The notes: generated by a model from the sequence alone, not told the origin. A stretch of DNA of 5,880 nucleotides from Flavobacteriaceae bacterium (GCA_002401385.1 NVSY01000006.1:5463-11342); one strand, 5' to 3'; positions 1 through 5,880 are shown, counted from the first letter of the stretch. Numbers and translations are program-made.

Positions 1-54
1 GTAATAATCAAAAATATTTTGCAATTTTGTGTTTTAATATTAATCGATTTTAAC
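1..54. other. Non-coding lead-in to the aminotransferase gene
   Basis: Very AT-rich sequence before the first gene. It has a reading frame open from a TTG at 19, but those 12 extra codons are hydrophobic and do not belong to the aminotransferase fold, so I treat this stretch as untranslated. There is no Shine-Dalgarno sequence before the ATG at 55. A near match to the Bacteroidota -7 element (TATTTTG at 15-21, one base shorter than TAnnTTTG) is present, but its -33 partner would lie outside the window, so no promoter is called. Confidence 0.5.
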
Positions 55-1248
55 ATGCCAAAGATATCCACTAAGGGCTTAAACATGCCTGAATCACCGA
101 TTCGAAAACTAGTCCCTTTTGCAGAAAAAGCAAAGAAAAAAGGAGTACAAGTATATCATTTAAACATAGGGCAACCGGACATTCAAACTCCAGAAGTTGC
201 TTTAAAAGCTATTCGTGAAAACAAAGTAAATGTATTGGCATATAGCATGTCTGAGGGGTCGGAACAATACCGTTCAAAATTAGCAGCGTATTATCAAAAA
301 AACAACATTGATGTAAACGCTCAAGATATTATTGTTACTACAGGAGGGTCAGAAGCATTGTTATTTGCTTTAGGTACTGTTTGTGATCATGGTGATGAAA
401 TTATTATCCCAGAACCATTTTATGCAAATTACAATGGATTTTCTACGGCATCAGGAGTAACCATCAAACCTATCATGTCTACTATTGAAACTGGTTTTGC
501 TCTCCCTGAAATTTCAGAGTTCGAAAAATTGATTACTCCAAAAACCAAAGCCATTCTAATATGTAACCCAGGAAATCCAACGGGATATGTTTATTCTAAA
601 GAAGAAATAGAAAAATTAGCAGTAATTGTTAAAAAACACGATCTATTCTTAATAGCTGATGAAGTGTATCGGGAGTTTATTTACGATAAAGAAGTAAAAC
701 ATCAATCCGTTTTATCAGGATTTGGATTGGAAAAGCATGCAATTATAATAGACTCTGTTTCTAAAAGGTATAGTATGTGTGGCGCTAGAATTGGTTGTAT
801 TATTTCTAAAAACAAAGAGGTGATGCAAACTGCTATGAAATTTGCTCAAGCACGTTTAAGCCCTCCTACATATGCTCAAATTGCAAGTGAAGCAGCCTTA
901 GATACACCAGAAAGTTATTTTACCGAAGTTATTGTAGAATACAAAGGCAGACGAGACACATTGATCAATGCATTGCAAAAAATAGAAGGTGTAAAAGTTG
1001 CCAACCCAAAAGGCGCATTTTATTGTGTAGTTGAACTACCTGTTACAGATGCCGATGACTTTGCGCAATGGTTGCTAGAAAGTTTTAGTTCCAACAACGA
1101 AACGATTATGGTAGCTCCTGCTGCTGGTTTTTATTCTACACCAGGTGTCGGTACTAACCAAATCCGAATTGCGTATGTACTTAAAAAAGAAGCATTGATT
1201 AGATCTGTAGAAATACTAAAAGAAGCATTAAATTTATACCGAGCTTAG
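55..1248 (+). CDS. PLP-dependent aminotransferase, class I/II (aspartate aminotransferase-like)
   Basis: A fold-type I aminotransferase that transfers an amino group between an amino acid and a 2-oxo acid in the cytoplasm, using pyridoxal phosphate (PLP). The 397-residue protein has the usual family length and shows the family landmarks in order: phosphate-loop GGSEAL (97-102), PLP-ring aromatic near Tyr123, NPGNPTG (171-177) with Asn174, ADEVY (201-205) with Asp202 for the pyridine nitrogen and Tyr205, Schiff-base Lys237 in DSVSKRYS followed by GARIG (243-247) with Arg245, and a C-terminal Arg371 in NQIRIAY expected to bind the substrate carboxylate. I chose the ATG at 55 because MPKISTKG is the typical start of flavobacterial homologues; a TTG at 19 adds a tail unlike the family, and an ATG at 85 would remove the conserved first residues. 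It is followed by murB after one base, so the two are probably co-transcribed. Substrate is not decided by sequence: aspartate is the usual annotation, but alanine or aromatic substrates are possible. Confidence 0.93.
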   Translation: MPKISTKGLNMPESPIRKLVPFAEKAKKKGVQVYHLNIGQPDIQTPEVALKAIRENKVNVLAYSMSEGSEQYRSKLAAYYQKNNIDVNAQDIIVTTGGSEALLFALGTVCDHGDEIIIPEPFYANYNGFSTASGVTIKPIMSTIETGFALPEISEFEKLITPKTKAILICNPGNPTGYVYSKEEIEKLAVIVKKHDLFLIADEVYREFIYDKEVKHQSVLSGFGLEKHAIIIDSVSKRYSMCGARIGCIISKNKEVMQTAMKFAQARLSPPTYAQIASEAALDTPESYFTEVIVEYKGRRDTLINALQKIEGVKVANPKGAFYCVVELPVTDADDFAQWLLESFSSNNETIMVAPAAGFYSTPGVGTNQIRIAYVLKKEALIRSVEILKEALNLYRA

Positions 1249-1249
1249 T

Positions 1250-2260
1250 TTGAAAATACAACACAATATTTCATTAAAACAATACAATACTTTCGGCATT
1301 GATGTCAATGCCGAAAGATTTATTGAGATCAATTCTGTCATTGAATTAAAATCGCTTTTAAAAAAGGAGAAAGACCTTTTTATTATTAGTGGTGGTAGTA
1401 ATATGTTACTGCTTTCTGATATTAAAACACTAGTTGTTTTCTTAAATATTGAAGGCATCATTATACAAGAAACTCAAGAGAACGATGTTTTTGTTACCGC
1501 AAATTCTGGTGAAAATTGGCATGATTTTGTCTTGTGGTGTATCGATCAGAATTATGGAGGTCTTGAGAATTTATCTTTAATTCCCGGAAATGTAGGTTCT
1601 TGCCCAATTCAAAATATAGGCGCTTATGGTGTGGAAGTTAAAGATACTATCCACCAAGTAACAGCCATCGAAATTAACACAGGTAAAACAAGAGTTTTCT
1701 CCAATCAAGAATGTGATTTTGGTTACAGAAATTCTATCTTCAAAAACGAACTGAAAGGAAAATATATAATTACCACTGTCGCTTTTAAATTGACAAAAAG
1801 TGAACATATTATATATGATTCCTACGGAGCTATTAGAGCTGTACTGGATGAGAATAGTATCACAGAACCTACAATTTCAGATGTTTCAAAAGCCATAGTA
1901 GGAATCAGAGCTTCAAAACTTCCAGATCCAAAACAGATTGGAAACAGCGGCAGTTTTTTCAAAAATCCTGTTGTCAAGAAAATTGTTTTTGAGCAAATTC
2001 AACGAAATAATCCTACGATGCCATTTTACAAAGTAAACGATGATGCGTTTAAAATACCCGCTGGTTGGTTGATTGAAACCTGTGGATTTAAAGGTAAAAG
2101 ATATGGAGACGCCGGAGTGCATAAAAACCAAGCATTGGTACTTGTAAATTTCGGAAATGCTACAGGAAATGAAATTTATACATTGGCTCAAAAAATACAA
2201 ACTTCAGTTTCAGAAACTTTCGGAATACCTTTGGAAATTGAAGTAAACATAGTTCATTAG
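1250..2260 (+). CDS. murB: UDP-N-acetylenolpyruvoylglucosamine reductase MurB
   Basis: Cytoplasmic FAD enzyme of peptidoglycan precursor synthesis. It reduces UDP-GlcNAc-enolpyruvate (the MurA product) to UDP-MurNAc with NADPH. The 336 residues match the longer type I (Escherichia coli-like) form. Visible features are the N-terminal YNTFGID (12-18), FAD-binding GGSN (48-51), the FAD/substrate segment IPGNVGSCPIQNIGAYG (111-127), GYRNS with Arg160, GNSGSFFKNP (231-240) with Ser235 as the expected proton donor to the flavin-formed enolate, and LEIEVNI near the C-terminus with Glu331. These correspond to E. coli Arg159, Ser229 and Glu325, so the active site looks complete. The start is TTG, one base after the aminotransferase stop. 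An in-frame stop at 1229-1231 rules out any longer form, and the next in-frame ATG (residue 52) would cut through the FAD site. No Shine-Dalgarno is present; translation probably depends on coupling to the upstream gene. The stop directly abuts that of the convergent hydrolase. Confidence 0.97.
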   Translation: MKIQHNISLKQYNTFGIDVNAERFIEINSVIELKSLLKKEKDLFIISGGSNMLLLSDIKTLVVFLNIEGIIIQETQENDVFVTANSGENWHDFVLWCIDQNYGGLENLSLIPGNVGSCPIQNIGAYGVEVKDTIHQVTAIEINTGKTRVFSNQECDFGYRNSIFKNELKGKYIITTVAFKLTKSEHIIYDSYGAIRAVLDENSITEPTISDVSKAIVGIRASKLPDPKQIGNSGSFFKNPVVKKIVFEQIQRNNPTMPFYKVNDDAFKIPAGWLIETCGFKGKRYGDAGVHKNQALVLVNFGNATGNEIYTLAQKIQTSVSETFGIPLEIEVNIVH

Positions 2261-3034
2261 TTACAACTTAATTTCTAATTGGTCATAAGCCACAAACACA
2301 TTCTCGGGTAACATTTTTTCCAAATCAACATGAACCCCCAAAAAATGACTAATGTGGGTTAAATATGCTTTTTGGGGCTTTAAATAAGCAATCAACTCTA
2401 AAGACTCACTCAAACTCAAATGTGAGTGATGTTCTTTAAATCGTACAGCATTAATTACTAACACTTCTAAATTTTTGAGTTTTTCTAGTTCTTGTTTCTC
2501 AATGGATTTAACATCTGTTAAATAAGCAAAAGAATCACCAAATTTATACCCCAATATAGGCAATTTACCATGCATTACTTGTATTGGACTTACTTTTAGC
2601 CCATGTAGTAAAAACGGTTTTTTTTCTATAATATGCTGTTCAATATGTGGAGCACCTGGATACTTATTTACATCATTAAAAATATAATCAAACCTAACTT
2701 TTAATTCGTTCATTACACGTTCTTGTGCATAAAATGGCACCTTACCTAATTTAAATGCATAAGGTCGAATATCATCCAAACCAGCGGTGTGATCCGCATG
2801 CTCATGGGTAAATAAAATTCCGTCAATATGCAGCACGTTTTCTCTCAGCATTTGATATCTAAAATCTGGGCCACAGTCTATTATATAACAAGCCCCTTCC
2901 CATGCTATCATGATAGAAACTCGCAATCTTTTATCTCTTTTATCTTTGGACAAAAAAACAGGATGCTCTACACCTATTACTGGAATTCCCGTAGATGTTC
3001 CTGTTCCTAAAAATGTAACTTTTATTCTTTTCAT
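2261..3034 (-). CDS. MBL-fold metallo-hydrolase, PhnP-like
   Basis: A 257-residue metallo-beta-lactamase-fold hydrolase, most like the PhnP / phosphoribosyl cyclic phosphodiesterase branch of the superfamily, probably cytoplasmic (no signal peptide). The N-terminus has the glycine-rich GTGTSTGIPVIG strand-loop (10-21). The metal-binding HEHADH motif is at 78-83, and further ligands are expected from His155 (VMHGKLP), Asp174 (LTD) and His227 (LTHISH), which completes a two-metal centre. A histidine-rich EHHSHLS stretch (201-207) lies in the usual lid region. PhnP itself has an extra cysteine-based zinc site near the N-terminus; here the equivalent region (HPVFLS, 24-29) has no cysteine. The ATG at 3034 fits because the fold begins immediately after it and the next Met is residue 42. 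It is monocistronic here, divergent from the transhydrogenase genes and tail to tail with murB. The true substrate is unknown; a cyclic phosphodiester is only a family-level guess. Confidence 0.9.
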   Translation of the reverse strand: MKRIKVTFLGTGTSTGIPVIGVEHPVFLSKDKRDKRLRVSIMIAWEGACYIIDCGPDFRYQMLRENVLHIDGILFTHEHADHTAGLDDIRPYAFKLGKVPFYAQERVMNELKVRFDYIFNDVNKYPGAPHIEQHIIEKKPFLLHGLKVSPIQVMHGKLPILGYKFGDSFAYLTDVKSIEKQELEKLKNLEVLVINAVRFKEHHSHLSLSESLELIAYLKPQKAYLTHISHFLGVHVDLEKMLPENVFVAYDQLEIKL

Positions 3035-3038
3035 TATT

Positions 3039-3068
3039 CAAAAATAATTTTATTATTTGACAATCAAA
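3039..3068 (-). promoter_or_regulatory. Bacteroidota-type promoter for the MBL hydrolase
   Basis: Read on the minus strand, TTTG (complement of 3065-3068) is followed after 18 bases by TATTTTTG (complement of 3039-3046). This is a full match to the Bacteroidota/flavobacterial consensus TTG - 17 to 23 bases - TAnnTTTG used by the primary sigma factor. If the start of transcription lies the usual few bases after the -7 element, it would fall at about 3031-3036, essentially at the ATG (3034), giving a leaderless or near-leaderless message. A second -7-like copy lies at 3120-3127, but without a well-spaced -33 element. Confidence 0.5.
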
Positions 3069-3245
3069 TACTATTTTAACTTTTGTTCTCTTTCTGTAAG
3101 TGTTTCAGTTGTAATAAAACAAAAATAATCCATTTAACAAACTGTTCTCCAGTATTTTACATCACATAAAGTGTTTTGACTAAAACAAAAAGTACTAATA
3201 ATCAGTAAGTTGATTTTTATCATACAAAAACGACAGAAAAAAGTA

Positions 3246-3253
3246 TAAATTTG
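3246..3253 (+). promoter_or_regulatory. Candidate -7 element (TAAATTTG) upstream of the pnt operon
   Basis: TAAATTTG is an exact match to the TAnnTTTG -7 consensus of Bacteroidota. Transcription would begin near 3257-3262, giving a leader of roughly 170 bases before pntAA. No TTG lies at the expected 17-23 base spacing upstream (the nearest, at 3210-3212, is 33 bases away), so the match is only half a promoter. It is nevertheless the only good plus-strand -7 match I found between 3035 and 3428. Confidence 0.35.
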
Positions 3254-3271
3254 ATTAAACACTAAACGATT

Positions 3272-3418
3272 TTGAAACAGTCATTTAACCCTCAACAAAG
3301 TAAGCAATATACATCCTACTCCTGCTGTTGCAGTAAAAATTACGTTTCAAATATTTATAAGACTTTCTCATGCAGACAAGTCTTTTTTTATGTCCAATTT
3401 TTCGAAAATAATTTCTAA
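3272..3418 (+). CDS. Possible short leader ORF with a Cys-Cys-Cys run (speculative)
   Basis: A 48-codon frame opening with TTG at 3272, after an in-frame stop at 3263-3265, and ending with TAA at 3416-3418, ten bases before pntAA. Its distinctive feature is the codon run TCC-TGC-TGT-TGC-AGT (Ser-Cys-Cys-Cys-Ser) at 3320-3334, with a fourth Cys codon at 3371-3373. It would start about a dozen bases after the predicted transcription start, and its second half crosses the terminator-like hairpin, the layout expected of an attenuation leader peptide. It has no ATG and no ribosome-binding signal, and the sequence resembles no protein I recognise. It could equally be a chance open frame in AT-rich DNA. 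Confidence 0.2.
   Translation: MKQSFNPQQSKQYTSYSCCCSKNYVSNIYKTFSCRQVFFYVQFFENNF
3359..3389 (+). terminator. Intrinsic terminator-like hairpin upstream of pntAA
   Basis: An inverted repeat AAGACTT (3359-3365) / AAGTCTT (3378-3384) is extended inward by TCT (3366-3368) pairing with AGA (3374-3376). This makes a 10-bp stem with one bulged C (3377) and a CATGC loop. A run of seven T (3383-3389) overlaps and follows the 3' arm. This is the form of a factor-independent terminator for plus-strand transcription. No annotated plus-strand gene ends nearby, so it would act on a transcript begun inside the intergenic region (attenuator or short RNA) or on read-through from murB. The stem is AT-rich, so termination may be partial. 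Confidence 0.55.
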
Positions 3419-3428
3419 ATAAGTATAT

Positions 3429-4529
3429 ATGAAAATAGGTTTTCTAAAAGAAAGTCGTAAAGGAGAAAAACGAGTTGCTATTACCCCTACAATAGCAAAG
3501 TTATTCGGTTCTAAAGGCTTTGAAGTTTTGGTAGAAAAAGATGCCGGAAAGGCATCAAATTTCAAAAATTCTACTTACGAAAAAGTAGGTGTCAAAGTAT
3601 TGGATCAAGCCGATATTTTCCAACAAGCAGATATTGTTGCAAAAATTAATCCCTTTGAGGAAGAAGAAATTGTGCAACTAAAAGAAGGACAAACTACGGT
3701 AAGTTTACTTTTTCATTTATCAAATCCTAATACCGTCTCCACGCTATCTAAACAAAAAGTTTCCTCTTTTTCTTTAGATGCTATCCCTAGAATTTCTCGT
3801 GCTCAGGATATGGATATCTTGAGTTCTCAAAATAATCTAGCAGGATATAAAGCGGTGATTTTAGGGGCCTATGAAATGTCTAAAATATTCCCGCTAATGA
3901 TGACTGCAGCAGGTACTATCACACCATCTAGAGTCCTTATTTACGGAGTTGGTGTTGCTGGATTACAAGCCATTGCCACAGCAAAACGGTTGGGAGCTAT
4001 TGTAGAAGCCACAGATATAAGACAGGACACAAAAGAGCAAACAGAATCGCTTGGCGCCAAATTTATAAGTGTAGATAATACGGGAGAAAAAGAAGAAGGA
4101 GGTTATGCAAAAGAAGCTTCAGAAGATTATAAAAAAAGGCAAAAGGAAGCGGTAGATAAATCCCTCTTTGATGCAGATTTGGTGATTACAACAGCTTTTG
4201 TACCTGGAAAAGAAGCACCTATTTTAATTTCTAAGGAACAAGTAGAACAGATGAAAGAAGGTGCTGTAATCGTAGATTTAGCAACGGGTCAAGGTGGAAA
4301 TTGCGAATTGAGTAAGCTCAATAAAGTAATTATAAAAAACGGAGTTAAAATTATAGGGACTACCAACTCACCAGAAAGTGTGGCTACTAATGCCAGTGAA
4401 CTTTTTGGTAAAAACATTTTTAATTTCCTAAAGCATCTAACAAACGATGACAATAATTTTAAATGGGATTTAGATGAAGAGATTACAAAATCAACATTAA
4501 TTGTTCATAACGGAACTATAACTCAATAA
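3429..4529 (+). CDS. pntAA: NAD(P) transhydrogenase subunit alpha part 1 (domain I, NAD(H)-binding)
   Basis: The soluble NAD(H)-binding domain I of the proton-translocating transhydrogenase (Re/Si-specific). It docks on the cytoplasmic face of the membrane subunits and passes hydride from NADH to NADP+ held by domain III. The 366 residues match the length of stand-alone PntAA proteins and show two Rossmann-like halves: an N-terminal alanine-dehydrogenase-type half starting KIGFLKESRKGEKRVAITP, then the signature RISRAQDMD (121-129), dinucleotide-binding GVGVAG (173-178), acidic Asp196 in ATDIRQD that holds the adenosine ribose, the mobile-loop region GGYAKEAS (224-231), the TTAFVPGKEAP segment (254-264) and VDLATGQGGNCE (282-293). 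There is no transmembrane segment, which distinguishes it from fused E. coli-type PntA. Alanine dehydrogenase is related but lacks the RQD-loop signature and these partner genes. The ATG at 3429 has an A/T-rich upstream with no Shine-Dalgarno. It is the first gene of a tight three-gene operon. Confidence 0.96.
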   Translation: MKIGFLKESRKGEKRVAITPTIAKLFGSKGFEVLVEKDAGKASNFKNSTYEKVGVKVLDQADIFQQADIVAKINPFEEEEIVQLKEGQTTVSLLFHLSNPNTVSTLSKQKVSSFSLDAIPRISRAQDMDILSSQNNLAGYKAVILGAYEMSKIFPLMMTAAGTITPSRVLIYGVGVAGLQAIATAKRLGAIVEATDIRQDTKEQTESLGAKFISVDNTGEKEEGGYAKEASEDYKKRQKEAVDKSLFDADLVITTAFVPGKEAPILISKEQVEQMKEGAVIVDLATGQGGNCELSKLNKVIIKNGVKIIGTTNSPESVATNASELFGKNIFNFLKHLTNDDNNFKWDLDEEITKSTLIVHNGTITQ

Positions 4530-4532
4530 AAA

Positions 4533-4841
4533 ATGACAGAATTTATTCAATTTATAAGTGAACACCTTCAAATGATATACATCGTAATTCTGATGATATT
4601 TGTTGGAGTAGAAATTATTGGTCACGTACCTGCCGTGCTACATACACCATTAATGTCTGGCGCCAATGCTATACATGGTGTGGTAGTTGTTGGAGCCATT
4701 TTAGTAATGTTGGGCTCATCTCCAGACAATATACTAGCGCTTTCTTTAGGCTTTGTTGCCGTATTATTAGGAACCCTTAATGTAATAGGAGGATTTGTAG
4801 TTACCGACCGTATGTTAGAAATGTTTAAAAAGAAAAAATAA
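4533..4841 (+). CDS. pntAB: NAD(P) transhydrogenase subunit alpha part 2 (membrane domain)
   Basis: The small membrane subunit of the transhydrogenase, contributing the alpha-derived helices of the proton-conducting domain II. The 102 residues match the family length and contain three hydrophobic segments at roughly 12-30, 46-62 and 66-90, ending in a basic KKKK tail that should face the cytoplasm. Family signatures are HVPAVLHTPLMSGANAIHG (31-49) and GTLNVIGGFVVTDRMLEMFK (80-99), both essentially canonical. His37 in LHTP is the membrane histidine that I believe corresponds to the one proposed to take part in proton transfer in the split enzymes such as that of Thermus thermophilus. The gene begins three bases after the pntAA stop, and its own stop overlaps the pntB start by one base (TAATG), so all three products are made from one message in matched amounts. 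Confidence 0.96.
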   Translation: MTEFIQFISEHLQMIYIVILMIFVGVEIIGHVPAVLHTPLMSGANAIHGVVVVGAILVMLGSSPDNILALSLGFVAVLLGTLNVIGGFVVTDRMLEMFKKKK

Positions 4842-5880
4842 TGGAATTTACACTTAGTATTATATATCTAATTGCATCAATTACATATATCCTTGGATTA
4901 AAAATGTTAGGACACCCTAAAACGGCGCGAAAAGGAAATTTAATCGCTGCTTTTGGGATGGGAATTGCCATTGTTGGAACCCTATTTATCTACCCAAAAG
5001 AAGTTCCTACACTTATTTATGCACTTATAGGAATTGCTATACTTATCGGAACCATCATCGGCTGGTTGGTGGCTAAAAAAGTAGCCATGACAAAAATGCC
5101 AGAATTAGTGTCAATATTTAATGGTATGGGAGGGGCCAGTGCTGCCCTTATTGGCCTCATAGAATTTCAACATTACCACGGTCAGACCCTATCAATTGCC
5201 ACCATACTAGCAGGAGTGATTATTGGAAGTATTTCTTTTTCTGGAAGCATGATTGCTTGGGGGAAATTAAACGGAACCATCAATAAACCAATTCGTTTGC
5301 CTAAATACAATATCATTAACAATTTATTTTTTATTGGTTTGATAGCTTTTGCTTCATTTATCGCATATCAAGGCATCGATAGTCAATTGTATTTGTACAT
5401 CCTTTTTGCAGGAGCGCTAGCATATGGAGTTCTTTTTGTACTACCTATAGGTGGTGCGGACATGCCTGTAGTAATATCCTTATTAAATTCATTTACTGGA
5501 TTAGCAGCAGCTTTGGGAGGATTTTTATATGGAAATATGGTAATGTTAACGGGTGGTATCCTTGTCGGATCAGCTGGAACCATACTTACCTTTGCCATGT
5601 GTGATGCCATGAACAGGTCTCTAAGCAGTGTTATTTTTGGAGCTTTTGGAGAAGGTAATAAAAGCGATGCCGAATCTCGCGAAATAGTAGGAAACATAAA
5701 AGAAACAACGCCTAGTGATGTTGCTATTCTAATGAATTATGCAAACAAAGTAATAATTGTGCCTGGTTATGGATTGGCTGTTGCACAAGCACAACATATA
5801 ATTCATGAATTGGAAGAATTATTAATTAAAAAAGGTGTGGACGTAAAGTATGCCATCCATCCAGTTGCAGGTCGTATGCC
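4841..5880 (+). CDS. pntB: NAD(P) transhydrogenase subunit beta (partial, cut by window edge)
   Basis: Beta subunit of the proton-translocating transhydrogenase: membrane domain II followed by the NADP(H)-binding domain III on the cytoplasmic side. The frame is open from the ATG at 4841 to the window end, giving 346 complete codons; the family is about 460-475 residues, so roughly the last 120 are missing. About nine hydrophobic helices span residues 4-252. Signatures include KMPELVSIFNGMGG (85-98), SFSGSMIAWGKLNG (132-145), GGADMPVVISLLNSFTGLAA (204-223) and CDAMNRSLSSVIFGAFG (254-270). Domain III begins near 290 with VIIVPGYGLAVAQAQ (304-318), the NADP-binding loop, and the sequence stops within AIHPVAGRMP, just before the rest of the NADP site. 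At Asn94 the E. coli protein has a histidine (His91) linked to proton transfer; Asn is usual in the split-type enzymes. Nothing suggests a real truncation. Confidence 0.96.
   Translation, partial: MEFTLSIIYLIASITYILGLKMLGHPKTARKGNLIAAFGMGIAIVGTLFIYPKEVPTLIYALIGIAILIGTIIGWLVAKKVAMTKMPELVSIFNGMGGASAALIGLIEFQHYHGQTLSIATILAGVIIGSISFSGSMIAWGKLNGTINKPIRLPKYNIINNLFFIGLIAFASFIAYQGIDSQLYLYILFAGALAYGVLFVLPIGGADMPVVISLLNSFTGLAAALGGFLYGNMVMLTGGILVGSAGTILTFAMCDAMNRSLSSVIFGAFGEGNKSDAESREIVGNIKETTPSDVAILMNYANKVIIVPGYGLAVAQAQHIIHELEELLIKKGVDVKYAIHPVAGRM

Larger units (their letters stand above)
3035..3428. other. 394-base divergent intergenic region
   Basis: Separates the minus-strand hydrolase from the plus-strand transhydrogenase operon. 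The hydrolase side (3035-3070) has a two-part promoter match. The middle (about 3130-3240) is AT-rich with nothing I can name. The transhydrogenase side (3246-3428) has a -7 element, a possible Cys-rich short reading frame, a 4-bp hairpin (CTGC 3322-3325 with GCAG 3330-3333) and a terminator-like hairpin. I find no tRNA or riboswitch that I recognise and no ORF with strong coding character. Confidence 0.75.

Noticed and set aside
19..54. N-terminal extension of the aminotransferase from a TTG at 19
   Set aside because: The 12 extra residues are hydrophobic and unlike the family; the ATG at 55 gives the typical flavobacterial N-terminus.
1234..1461. Minus-strand open frames inside murB (also 1577-1807 and 1913-2200)
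   Set aside because: They lie fully antisense to a well-supported murB and have low-complexity Ser/Phe/Ile-rich translations with no recognisable motif.
2828..3010. Plus-strand 60-residue frame within the MBL hydrolase
   Set aside because: Antisense shadow of a conserved gene that includes the metal-binding region; no independent coding support.
3120..3127. Second minus-strand TATTTTTG (-7-like) element upstream of the hydrolase, within a repeated CAAAAATAAT (3039-3048 and 3120-3129)
   Set aside because: No TTG at the 17-23 base spacing, and such words are frequent by chance in AT-rich DNA; kept only as an alternative promoter.
3035..3428. Riboswitch, tRNA or CRISPR-like content in the long intergenic region
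   Set aside because: No riboswitch core, cloverleaf or regularly spaced repeat that I recognise; only the two hairpins described.
3368..3565. Minus-strand 65-residue frame across the pntAA start
   Set aside because: Overlaps the conserved pntAA N-terminus in antisense and covers the terminator-like hairpin; no motif seen.
5383..5697. Minus-strand 104-residue frame within pntB
   Set aside because: Antisense to the highly conserved pntB helices and linker; its Pro/Ala-rich translation is the usual mirror of Gly/Ala-rich membrane protein codons.
1..5880. A novel defence, mobile or secondary-metabolite system
   Set aside because: Every large reading frame belongs to a well-known housekeeping family, with no transposase, integrase, phage or repeat boundaries in view.

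Overview
The window is AT-rich chromosomal sequence from a member of the Bacteroidota, most likely a Flavobacteriia/Flavobacteriaceae species. The evidence is the style of the proteins (an aminotransferase with a typical flavobacterial N-terminus), the absence of Shine-Dalgarno sequences before the genes, and matches to the Bacteroidota promoter pattern (TTG / TAnnTTTG). All recognisable genes are housekeeping. I saw no mobile element, CRISPR array, tRNA, rRNA or defence system.

Left part (1-2260, + strand): a class I/II PLP-dependent aminotransferase (start at 55) is followed after a single base by murB, the second enzyme of UDP-MurNAc synthesis for peptidoglycan. murB starts with TTG and looks translationally coupled. 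A minus-strand MBL-fold hydrolase of the PhnP-like type (3034-2261) faces murB, and the two stop codons directly abut with no room for a terminator.

Middle (3035-3428): a 394-base divergent intergenic region. On the minus strand it carries a good promoter match so close to the hydrolase start that the message would be nearly leaderless. On the plus strand it carries a perfect -7 element, a possible short reading frame with three consecutive Cys codons, a small hairpin, and an intrinsic-terminator-like hairpin with a T tract ending 39 bases before the next gene. Together these look like a possible attenuator or short leader RNA in front of the transhydrogenase operon. This is the least explained part of the window.

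Right part (3429-5880, + strand): a compact operon for proton-translocating NAD(P) transhydrogenase in the split three-gene form: pntAA (NAD(H)-binding domain I), pntAB (membrane helices) and pntB (membrane domain II plus NADP(H)-binding domain III). Gaps are 3 bases and then a 1-base stop/start overlap. pntB runs off the right edge within domain III. The complex uses proton-motive force to drive hydride transfer from NADH to NADP+, supplying NADPH; MurB is one of many NADPH consumers, but nothing in the sequence links the two operons functionally.
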